Of a DNA stretch of 64,000 nucleotides, positions 34,267-42,082 are shown piece by piece (position 1 is the first letter of the stretch; every line of letters begins with the position of its first letter). This DNA comes from Chryseobacterium camelliae (GTDB lineage: Bacteria > Bacteroidota > Bacteroidia > Flavobacteriales > Weeksellaceae). Below the pieces are notes generated by a model, which was not told where the DNA came from, did not search any database, and saw nothing but the letters and a program-made list of their open reading frames with translations. A program made the translations under genes and the position numbers. The stretch lies in contig NZ_CP022986.1 in NCBI RefSeq assembly GCF_002770595.1, forward strand, positions 806,001 through 870,000, given 5' to 3'.

Positions 34267-34338
34267 AGTAATAATTTGAAATTTTTAATGGGTCAATCCG
34301 GATATTGACATTGAGTGCTGGTCTGTTTGCAACCGGGA

Positions 34339-35037
34339 TTATTTTTTCCGGACTGTTCTCTGTTCAATCCTTTTTTCAAACTTCTCTCCCTGGAATATCC
34401 TCTGCACCATAATCCCCGGGATATGGATTTCATTTGGGTCCAGCATTCCCGGTTCTACCAGTTCTTCCACTTCGGCAATGGTAATTTTCCCTGCTCCGGC
34501 CATAGGATGGTTGAAGTTCCTGGCTGATCCTTTGAACACCAGGTTTCCTGCATGGTCGCCTTTCCAGGCTTTTACGATGGAATAATCTGCTTTAAATGCA
34601 TGTTCCAGAATATGCGGCTTACCGTCGAAATCTTTCACATCCTTACCTTCGGCTACTTCTGTTCCGTACCCCGCCGGTGTATAGAAAGCAGGGATTCCCG
34701 CCTGTGCTGCCCGGCATTTTTCTGCAAGGGTGCCCTGGGGAGTCAGTTCCACTTCAAGCTCTCCGGAAAGCATCTGCCTTTCGAATTCTGCATTTTCCCC
34801 GACATAGGATGAAATCATTTTTTTGATCTGTCTTTTATGAAGCAGAAGACCCAGCCCGAAATCATCTACGCCGGCGTTGTTGGAAATGCAGGTAAGATCT
34901 TTTACATTGCTTTCTACGAGAGCATTGATTGAGTTTTCAGGGATACCGCAAAGACCGAAGCCTCCAAGCATCAGCGTCATGCCGTCTTCAATGCCTTCTA
35001 TGGCTTCCTGTGCATTTTTTACTCTTTTATCTATCAT
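34339..35037 (-). CDS. scoA: 3-oxoacid CoA-transferase subunit A
   Basis: The alpha subunit of the CoA-transferase has 232 residues. Conserved family features include the glycine-rich [12 protein letters not shown] near residues 22-33, [13 protein letters not shown], and [25 protein letters not shown]. It is the first gene of scoAB. Upstream TAAATTTA (near 35066) is a weak -7 candidate. Confidence 0.95.
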   Translation of the reverse strand: MIDKRVKNAQEAIEGIEDGMTLMLGGFGLCGIPENSINALVESNVKDLTCISNNAGVDDFGLGLLLHKRQIKKMISSYVGENAEFERQMLSGELEVELTPQGTLAEKCRAAQAGIPAFYTPAGYGTEVAEGKDVKDFDGKPHILEHAFKADYSIVKAWKGDHAGNLVFKGSARNFNHPMAGAGKITIAEVEELVEPGMLDPNEIHIPGIMVQRIFQGEKFEKRIEQRTVRKK

Positions 35038-35138
35038 GAATATCAGATTTTCTGTTGGCTAAATTTAATGATTTTTCTTATAACTGCACTATCCCGTATT
35101 GCCCTGAATCCCACAGCTTTTAAGGACTTACCCTAAAA

Positions 35139-35165
35139 AAAGAAAACCATTCTCACGAATGGCTT
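35139..35165 (-). terminator. Rho-independent terminator
   Basis: On the minus strand GCCATTC-N4-GAATGGT is followed by a T-rich run; it lies 20 bp after the stop of the small secreted protein gene. Confidence 0.75.
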
Positions 35166-35184
35166 TGGATATCTGAAGCAAAAA

Positions 35185-35595
35185 TTACATTTGCTCATAA
35201 ACGATTTTATTATCCTTTTTCAACCTGTAACGGTCCTTTTTATACGCTTCCAGTACATAACTGCCGTTTTTCCAGATGGCACCGTTAGCCTGCCTGGCCA
35301 GGACCATGCTGCCGGACTTTGCCGCAGGAAGGAAAATTTCAGCCTGTTTCATATCTTTGCTGAAAATAACTCCTGACATAAAAGCTGCACTTCCCGCAGG
35401 TTTTGCTTCTTTGAGCCGTATCCTTTGTTCAAACGGCCGTATGCACTTATGACTGATCTTCGAATAGGTATAACCTGCCGAAGCTTTACAGCCATGGGCA
35501 TCTTTGTCATTACCCACTTTATCCAGTACGATCGTTTTCTGGCCGAAAGCCATGAAGCCCAATACCGTGGCTCCGAATACAATTGCCTTTTTCAT
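35185..35595 (-). CDS. Small secreted protein of unknown function
   Basis: The protein has 136 residues with a signal peptide (KKAIVFGATVLGFMAFGQ). Two cysteines frame the motif GCKASAGYTYSKISHKCIRP, seen in other Bacteroidota exported proteins of unknown function, and could form a disulfide. The rest is basic and probably beta-rich. It is a single gene between scoAB and the GH3 gene, with its own terminator. Confidence 0.75.
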   Translation of the reverse strand: MKKAIVFGATVLGFMAFGQKTIVLDKVGNDKDAHGCKASAGYTYSKISHKCIRPFEQRIRLKEAKPAGSAAFMSGVIFSKDMKQAEIFLPAAKSGSMVLARQANGAIWKNGSYVLEAYKKDRYRLKKDNKIVYEQM

Positions 35596-35622
35596 ATTTT
35601 GCTTTTTTAAAATTTGAACTGA

Positions 35623-38028
35623 TCAAAAAATGAACCAAAATAGGGTGCGTTTAGGCCGGCATTCCACAAAAAAGCCACCCGTAAAGAGTGGCTGATGGAA
35701 TTTATTTCGTCCAGTTGATTTTGAATGCTTCACCTCTTCGGAATTGGTCCCGATCATGATGTCAAATTCTCCCGGCTCCCAGTCGTACTTGAGGTCACCA
35801 TTGTAAAATTTCAGGTTTTCAGGGGTGATATCGAATGTTACTTTTCTTGATTCTCCTTTTTTCAGCATGACTTTCTGGAAGCCTTTCAGCTCTTTTACCG
35901 GTCTGGTGATGCTTCCTACCATATCCCTGATGTACAGCTGCACCACTTCTGCCCCGTCATAGTTCCCGGAATTGGTCACGGTTACGGACGCCTGGATGCT
36001 TTGGTTGCCTTTAGGATTGGCATTGGAAACCGTAATGTCTGAATAATTGAATTTCGTATAGCTTAATCCATATCCGAACGGATAGAGCGGTGTGTTGCAC
36101 TCATCCATATAATTGGAACGGAACCGCTGGTATTCGCATTTGTCAACCAGCTTCTGATCCAGCGGACGACCGGTATTTTTAGCATTGTAATAGATCGGCA
36201 CCTGTCCAAGGCTTCTCGGGAACGTCATCGGCAGTTTTCCGGATGGGTTTACTTTTCCGAAAAGGACATCCGCGATGGCGCTTCCTGCCTCAGAACCCGG
36301 GAACCAGGCATTCAGGATGGCATCCGGTGTATCTTTCACATTGGTTAAGGCTAAAGGACGACCTGTGAACAACACCATAGCAATCGGTTTTCCGGTCTTC
36401 TTAAGTTCGTTGAGCAAGTCCACCTGCGACTGAGGGATGGTAATTTCTGTCCTGGAAGAAGATTCACCGCTCATTTCCGCTGATTCCCCGATGGCCAGTA
36501 CAATGACATCGGCTTTATTAGCTATGTCCACCGCTTCTTTCAGCAATGCTTCTTTTGAACGGTTATCCCGGTCGGTCTTTTTACCGTGTGCCGCGTAAAT
36601 GTCTTCTAATTTGGCATCGTAATCGATGTTGGCTCCTTTAGCGGAAAGGAATTTCACATCTTTCCCATAATTTGCCTGAAGGCCCTGCATCAGGTTAACG
36701 GAAATGGCGTGTTTTGTTGCTACACTCCATGTTCCGGCCATGTTCATTGAATTGTTCACCAACGGACCGATAACAGCTACAGTACCTGATTTTTTCAACG
36801 GCAGCACCTGGTTGTCATTTTTCATCAGGACCATGGACTGAGCTGCCACATTCCTTGCAATATTCCGGTTTTCCATGCTGTACACTTCTTTAGCTGCCAA
36901 TTTTGCATCCCCGTGCTTGTATGGATTATCAAATAAGCCTAAATCATATTTTGCTTCAAGGACTCTTCTGGCTGCCATATCAATTTCAGCCTGGGTTACC
37001 TTTCCTTCGGATAATGATTTTTTAAGCGTGGTTAAAAAACCTTCCCCTACCATATCCATATCGATACCGGCTTTCAGCGCCAGTGCAGACACCTGCTGGA
37101 GGTCTCCCATCCCGTGGTCTACCATCTCATTGATACCAGTGTAATCCGTTACCACAAACCCTTTAAATTTCCACTGGTTCCTCAGCACTTCAGTCTGAAG
37201 CCACCTATTGCCGGTTGCCGGAACGCCATCCACTTCATTGAAAGAGGCCATAACCGAAGCTACTCCAGCGTCTACCGCTGCTTTGTACGGCGGAAAATAT
37301 TCGTTATACATTCTCACGTGGCTCATGTCCACGGTATTATAATCCCTTCCGGCTTCTCCGGCTCCGTATAAGGCAAAGTGCTTCACACAGGCCAGGATGT
37401 TGGTTCCGTTCGCCAGGTCTTTCCCCTGGTATCCATAGACCATATTTTTAGCGATTTCGCTTCCTAGGTACGGATCTTCACCGGAACCTTCGGAAACCCT
37501 TCCCCATCTCGGTTCACGGGAAATATCCACCATCGGCGAGAACGTCCAGTTGATTCCGTCTGCCGCAGCTTCTTTCGCCGCTACTCTGGCTGATTGCTGC
37601 ACCAGGTTCATATCCCATGATGAGGCTAAACCTAAAGGAACCGGGAATGTGGTTTCGTATCCGTGGATCACGTCCATCCCGAAGATCAAAGGAATTTTCA
37701 GGCGGCTGTTTTCAACCGCAACTTTCTGCACGGCTTTGATCTTATCTGCTCCTTTTATATTGAATAAACCGCCGACTAATCCCTGTTCCACTTTTTTACC
37801 GATGTCTGAGCTCTTCGCCAGCCCGGTGGTAAAATCGCTTGAGCTCGGTAAGTTGAGCTGCCCGATTTTCTCGTCCAGCGTCATTTTGGCCAGAAGGCTT
37901 TCAACGAAGGCTTTTTTCTTAGCCTGGTACTGGGCGGTCTGATAAGCCTGAACAGGCTTGGTTACCATTTCCTGTGCCGAAAATACAGGAGCAAGAGCCA
38001 AAGTGGCGATTACAATTAACTTTTTCAT
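35623..38028 (-). CDS. bglX: Periplasmic beta-glucosidase, glycoside hydrolase family 3, frameshifted at the 3' end
   Basis: The 801-residue BglX-type GH3 enzyme has a signal peptide (MKKLIVIATLALAPVFSAQE). The nucleophile Asp is in GFVVTDYTGINEM, and the (alpha/beta)6 sandwich and fibronectin III-like C-terminal domain follow. The last residues are wrong for the family. After SEEVK the frame shifts by one base between 35727 and 35728; the other frame would read FKINWTK and stop at 35702-35704, the usual BglX ending. The shifted frame adds about 35 residues and runs through the gene's own terminator. Beside a GH144 gene and SusCD it probably cleaves beta-1,2-linked glucose oligomers. Confidence 0.9.
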   Translation of the reverse strand: MKKLIVIATLALAPVFSAQEMVTKPVQAYQTAQYQAKKKAFVESLLAKMTLDEKIGQLNLPSSSDFTTGLAKSSDIGKKVEQGLVGGLFNIKGADKIKAVQKVAVENSRLKIPLIFGMDVIHGYETTFPVPLGLASSWDMNLVQQSARVAAKEAAADGINWTFSPMVDISREPRWGRVSEGSGEDPYLGSEIAKNMVYGYQGKDLANGTNILACVKHFALYGAGEAGRDYNTVDMSHVRMYNEYFPPYKAAVDAGVASVMASFNEVDGVPATGNRWLQTEVLRNQWKFKGFVVTDYTGINEMVDHGMGDLQQVSALALKAGIDMDMVGEGFLTTLKKSLSEGKVTQAEIDMAARRVLEAKYDLGLFDNPYKHGDAKLAAKEVYSMENRNIARNVAAQSMVLMKNDNQVLPLKKSGTVAVIGPLVNNSMNMAGTWSVATKHAISVNLMQGLQANYGKDVKFLSAKGANIDYDAKLEDIYAAHGKKTDRDNRSKEALLKEAVDIANKADVIVLAIGESAEMSGESSSRTEITIPQSQVDLLNELKKTGKPIAMVLFTGRPLALTNVKDTPDAILNAWFPGSEAGSAIADVLFGKVNPSGKLPMTFPRSLGQVPIYYNAKNTGRPLDQKLVDKCEYQRFRSNYMDECNTPLYPFGYGLSYTKFNYSDITVSNANPKGNQSIQASVTVTNSGNYDGAEVVQLYIRDMVGSITRPVKELKGFQKVMLKKGESRKVTFDITPENLKFYNGDLKYDWEPGEFDIMIGTNSEEVKHSKSTGRNKFHQPLFTGGFFVECRPKRTLFWFIF
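35667..35693 (-). terminator. Rho-independent terminator of the GH3 gene
   Basis: On the minus strand AGCCACTCTTTACGGGTGGCT folds as AGCCAC/GTGGCT and runs into six T. It lies inside the last 30 codons of the frameshifted reading frame. Confidence 0.85.
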
Positions 38029-38254
38029 TACTTCTTCATTTTTTGATATTCGTGAATAATTGACTGATGATCAATATTCTTAAATTATAGTTTCTTTTGG
38101 TTTTGATTCTGATTGGTAAACGCATCAGCACCCTGCTTTATTTTTATATATGGAGCACTGAACCGTATTTACCATCAGGAATTTAAAGCTTTAAAGCAGT
38201 TCTGATCCGCTAAGATCGTGAAGATTCCCTGAATTATGATGAATTTCAGATGAA

Positions 38255-38956
38255 TTATCGTTCTTTTTTCTTGGACAGCATCCAACGGTACAGTTCCGGA
38301 TTGGAATAGGTTGAGTCCCATGAATTATGGTTGTCATTCGGGAAAATGGTCAGCTCTGCAGACGGATTCACCGGATGGAGCTTCTGGTAAAAATTAAAGG
38401 CATTTTCCGGAAGCACCACATCATCCATCCCACCGTGGAAAATTTTGATGTTGAGATCCTTGTACTGCTGGATGTTAGCGTACATCACCCGGTCTGTAGG
38501 AGCACACACCGAAACCACCGCAGCGAACATCTCGGGATGCTCCATAGCCAGCTTCAGGGTTCCCCAGCCTCCCATGGAAAGCCCGGTAAGGTAGATCCTG
38601 GAAGCATCCACTTTGTATTTGGACTGGATTTCCTTAATCAGATTGTATACCGTTACGGTATCCCACCAGGTATTTTCCGGACACTGCGGTGCCAGAATGG
38701 CTACCGGTTCCTTCAAAAGGTTTTTATAGGTAAAAGGACTGTGCGCTTTTACCATTTCCAGGTTATTCCCCCTTTCCCCTGAACCGTGAAGGAAAACGAT
38801 CAGCGGGATATTGCCTTTTGCGTTCTGCGGATAATCCAGGATGTAAGAGATTTTTTCCTGTCTCTTAACTTCCTTATTGAGCTCTGCCTTGATCTCCTGG
38901 GCATTTACAGCCAGGGAAAAGGGCAGGAATAAAAACGGAATGTATTTCAGTTTCAT
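38255..38956 (-). CDS. Exported alpha/beta-hydrolase (esterase-like)
   Basis: From the ATG at 38956 the protein has 233 residues with a signal peptide (LKYIPFLFLPFSLAVNAQE). It has the alpha/beta-hydrolase layout of the dienelactone hydrolase/phospholipase-carboxylesterase group: LIVFLHGSGERG as oxyanion-hole region, nucleophile Ser in LTGLSMGGWG, Asp in GGMDDVVLP and His near NDNHNSWD. It may remove acyl substituents from the glucan handled by the neighbouring enzymes (inference). It sits between the GH144 and GH3 genes on the same strand. Confidence 0.85.
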   Translation of the reverse strand: MKLKYIPFLFLPFSLAVNAQEIKAELNKEVKRQEKISYILDYPQNAKGNIPLIVFLHGSGERGNNLEMVKAHSPFTYKNLLKEPVAILAPQCPENTWWDTVTVYNLIKEIQSKYKVDASRIYLTGLSMGGWGTLKLAMEHPEMFAAVVSVCAPTDRVMYANIQQYKDLNIKIFHGGMDDVVLPENAFNFYQKLHPVNPSAELTIFPNDNHNSWDSTYSNPELYRWMLSKKKER

Positions 38957-39183
38957 GACGGAAATTTTTAAATTATACATGATTGAATGCTGTGATTTCT
39001 TTCACTATTTATATTTCAAAGTAATAGACCCTACTGTACCAAACCAGGTTCATAGCCCCGATTGAACGGCCTGTCTGAGCTCTTTTTACCTGAAGGCAAC
39101 CGGCGACGGCGTAAAAAAGCGAGTAGTGAAAGCGGGAAACAGCTCATAATAATAAGTATTCATGTCAGGTAATTCCTGATGTT

Positions 39184-40575
39184 TTATCTGATGTTGTATT
39201 TTGGTGATTTGAAACTCAGCTTCTTCAGTCCCTGCTGGATTTCCGGTGCGTTCATGAACAGTTTCCAAAGGAAGCCCGTCCTGTAGTTTTCAATCATCGG
39301 GGCAATTGTCCCCTGATCGATGGCGAGGTACCTCGGCGTTGTCCAGTTGTCATAATGGATGGAATTGGCATCATAAGGACCGGCAGAACCGATGAACTCA
39401 GGTTTCTGAGTATACAAAAACCTCAGGAAATCCATGGATTCCTTTGGCGTATACGGGAAACTGCTGAGTGCCGCCGTTGGTGTGATCACCCCGCGGTCAT
39501 TCTGCGGGAAATGGGCATCATATCCTACGCTTCCGTCTTCATTCCTTGAATAGCTTGCGGTCAGGCCCCAATAATCAGGTCCGTATCCTTTCCAGTGCTT
39601 CGGGTTTTCAACGCAGTATTTATAATCGATCAGCACCTGGTTTTTGTTCAAATCGAAATAGTTTTTGATCAACTTATCGGATAAATTGGTCGGATCAAGT
39701 CCAATGTAAGAATAATGCGCCCAGAACAGAGGTCCTCCATATTCCTGCGCCCCGTTATGCTTAACATACATCGGAAGGCCGTATTGTTCCTTATCTGAAA
39801 GGTAAGTCCCGTTTCTTGTCCAGCCTTTGTAATAAGTTTCTGCATCGATTGGGTAAGTAGGTGACGATGCAGCCAGAATGTAGGTGATCAGGCATTCATT
39901 ATAGCCTTCCAGAGGAAAATTCATTTCCCACTGATAGTCCGGCGACCAGTGCCAGTACAGGACTTTCTCCCCTCCTTTGGTATACCAGCTCCACTGAATA
40001 CCCTTCCAGAGCTCATCGCACTTTTTAGCCAGGGCCTTTTCTTCTGCATTCCCGTTTTTAAAGTATTCCCGCACCATTAGGATCCCTGAGGTCAGGAATG
40101 CGGTTTCCACAAGATCACCACCGTTATCCTTTTTCCCGAACGGAACCGTTTTTCCGGTTTCCCCGTTAATCCAGTGAGACCAGGCTCCTTTATGACGGTC
40201 TGCTTTTGCGAGAAAATCCATCATTGTGGTCAGCCTTTTTACGGCTTCCTGTCTCGGCACAAAGCCTCTCTCAATCCCGACCAGAACAGTAGCCAGCCCG
40301 AATCCGGAGCCTCCTGTAGTTACTACATGCTTATCATTATCCGGATAAATATTATCTTCATGGTACCTTTCCCTTCCCAGCTTTGAGTTCGGTTCTGCAT
40401 AATCCCAGAAATACTTCAGGGCCTGTTTCTGGACGTTGTCCATAAGCTGGTCATCTGTAACATTCTTTACCGTCTTGTTATTCTGAATATTTTCTTTCTG
40501 ATGAACTGCTGAATTTCCGCACGATACCGTACAGAATACAGAAGCTACAGCGAGCGACATGACAATCCTTTTCAT
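39184..40575 (-). CDS. GH144-type endo-beta-1,2-glucanase-like lipoprotein
   Basis: The 463-residue protein of the Glycoamylase family (PF10091) covers glycoside hydrolase family 144, whose characterised members are endo-beta-1,2-glucanases. A lipoprotein signal ends in VFCTVSC at residue 19. Family signatures include KYFWDYAEPNSKLGRERY, GGSGFGLATVLVGIERGF, and DYWGLTASYSRN ahead of a Gly- and Pro-rich C-terminal part. It follows susD after 78 bp. Annotation pipelines often call it glucoamylase, which would be misleading. Confidence 0.85.
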   Translation of the reverse strand: MKRIVMSLAVASVFCTVSCGNSAVHQKENIQNNKTVKNVTDDQLMDNVQKQALKYFWDYAEPNSKLGRERYHEDNIYPDNDKHVVTTGGSGFGLATVLVGIERGFVPRQEAVKRLTTMMDFLAKADRHKGAWSHWINGETGKTVPFGKKDNGGDLVETAFLTSGILMVREYFKNGNAEEKALAKKCDELWKGIQWSWYTKGGEKVLYWHWSPDYQWEMNFPLEGYNECLITYILAASSPTYPIDAETYYKGWTRNGTYLSDKEQYGLPMYVKHNGAQEYGGPLFWAHYSYIGLDPTNLSDKLIKNYFDLNKNQVLIDYKYCVENPKHWKGYGPDYWGLTASYSRNEDGSVGYDAHFPQNDRGVITPTAALSSFPYTPKESMDFLRFLYTQKPEFIGSAGPYDANSIHYDNWTTPRYLAIDQGTIAPMIENYRTGFLWKLFMNAPEIQQGLKKLSFKSPKYNIR

Positions 40576-40653
40576 AATTTTGAGATATTAGAATTAAATG
40601 CTAAAAGAAGAGGAGAACTTTCATTCTCCTCTAAAGTTGGTATCTGTTGATTT

Positions 40654-42072
40654 TTAGTAGCCAGGGTTCTGTGTAAACAGCCCGTTACTCTGATTAATCG
40701 CATCCAAAGGTATCGGGAATAATTCATTTTTCCCGGCTTTGAATCCGTAAGAAGCCAGAACGGTTGCTGCCTGACCTGTTCTTACCAGATCTACGAAACG
40801 ATCGCCTTCCATAGCAAGCTCTACCCTTCTCTCACGCCAGATTGCCGTACGTAAAGCAGCCTGAGTGGTTGCTGTAGTAGCTGCCAGCTGAGCCCTTGTT
40901 CTTACTTTATTAAGGTTAAGGGTTGCCGTTGCAATGTTCCCCATTTCGTTGGCTGCTTCTGCATTGATCAAAAGGATTTCTGCAAATCTTAAAATCCTGA
41001 TGTTTTGTCTGGAACCATATCCGCAGGCGTTATTGTTCTGAGAAGTCGGAACATATACTTTCTGGTTGTAAGTCGTTACAGAGTTAGGATCTCCCATAGC
41101 GATGAGATCACCTTCAGGTGTTGTTTCACCATTTCTAAGGATCGTTAATTCTTTACGGATATCTCCCGGTTCAAATGCATTTTCCAAAGCCTGTGAAGGC
41201 GTAAAGAAGCCCCATCCGAACTGGTTTCTTACCCCCTGAACTTCTGCGTACTGGCTACCTCCGAACTGAGGAGAACACTCGCAGTTAACTTCAAATACGG
41301 ATTCTGAACCGAATTCTCCGGCTATTCTGAATAAATGGTTGAAATCAGGATCCAGAGCATATCCCATGGCAATAACCTGATTGGATGTATCATAAGCTTT
41401 CTGCCAGTCTTTTTTATACAGGTATACTTTTGAAAGTAAACCTAAAGCAGCTCCTTTAGTAACCCTTCCCTGATCTCCGGCTCCATAAGACTGCGGAAGA
41501 TCTGCAGCTGCGCTGGTAAGATCTGAGATGATAAAGTTATATACCTCATCTACAGAGCTTCTAGGGATGTTGTTGTATGATTCTTTCAGAGAATCCAGGA
41601 TCGGAACTCCTCCATAAATCCTTACCAGGTTAAAATAGAAATATGCCCTCAGCATTCTGGCTTCTGCAAGAAGCCTTGTTTTCAGGGCAGCATTCATTTC
41701 TATAGCAGGAACCTTGGTTAAAACCTGGTTACATCTGTTTACAGCCTGCCACTGGCCGATCCAATATCCTCTGATCCCTTCATCACTGGTAGTATACGTG
41801 AACTGGTCATAGGCATTGATAAAAGAGGCATCTCCTGGGTTAGATCCTTTTACCACATCATCTGCAGGTACGCCAAATACAAACTGATATGGGAATGCAG
41901 AATTTTCCCAGCTTCTGAGGAAACTGTAAATCGCATTCGTACCTAGCATGGCATCGTTTTCAGTTTTGAAGAAATTTGAGGCATCGGTGGCCCCTTCTAC
42001 AGGTATATCTAAGTAATCATTGCAGCTTGACATTATCGTCAATACGGCAATTGATAAAAATATCTTTTTCAT
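40654..42072 (-). CDS. SusD/RagB family glycan-binding lipoprotein
   Basis: This surface lipoprotein binds glycan and caps the SusC channel. It has 472 residues with a lipoprotein signal (KKIFLSIAVLTIMSSC, Cys at 17) and the SusD ending FPIPLDAINQSNGLFTQNPGY-type tail (PIPLDAIN, then TQNPGY). The helix repeats with ARMLRAYFYFNLVRIYGGVP match the tetratricopeptide-like fold. It starts 10 bp after the susC stop, so the two are co-transcribed. Confidence 0.95.
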   Translation of the reverse strand: MKKIFLSIAVLTIMSSCNDYLDIPVEGATDASNFFKTENDAMLGTNAIYSFLRSWENSAFPYQFVFGVPADDVVKGSNPGDASFINAYDQFTYTTSDEGIRGYWIGQWQAVNRCNQVLTKVPAIEMNAALKTRLLAEARMLRAYFYFNLVRIYGGVPILDSLKESYNNIPRSSVDEVYNFIISDLTSAAADLPQSYGAGDQGRVTKGAALGLLSKVYLYKKDWQKAYDTSNQVIAMGYALDPDFNHLFRIAGEFGSESVFEVNCECSPQFGGSQYAEVQGVRNQFGWGFFTPSQALENAFEPGDIRKELTILRNGETTPEGDLIAMGDPNSVTTYNQKVYVPTSQNNNACGYGSRQNIRILRFAEILLINAEAANEMGNIATATLNLNKVRTRAQLAATTATTQAALRTAIWRERRVELAMEGDRFVDLVRTGQAATVLASYGFKAGKNELFPIPLDAINQSNGLFTQNPGY

Positions 42073-42082
42073 GTTCTCTTAA

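Noticed and set aside
39184..40575. Glucoamylase
   Set aside because: The family name misleads; the protein has the layout of GH144-type enzymes, whose tested members act on beta-1,2-glucan, and the neighbours fit that.
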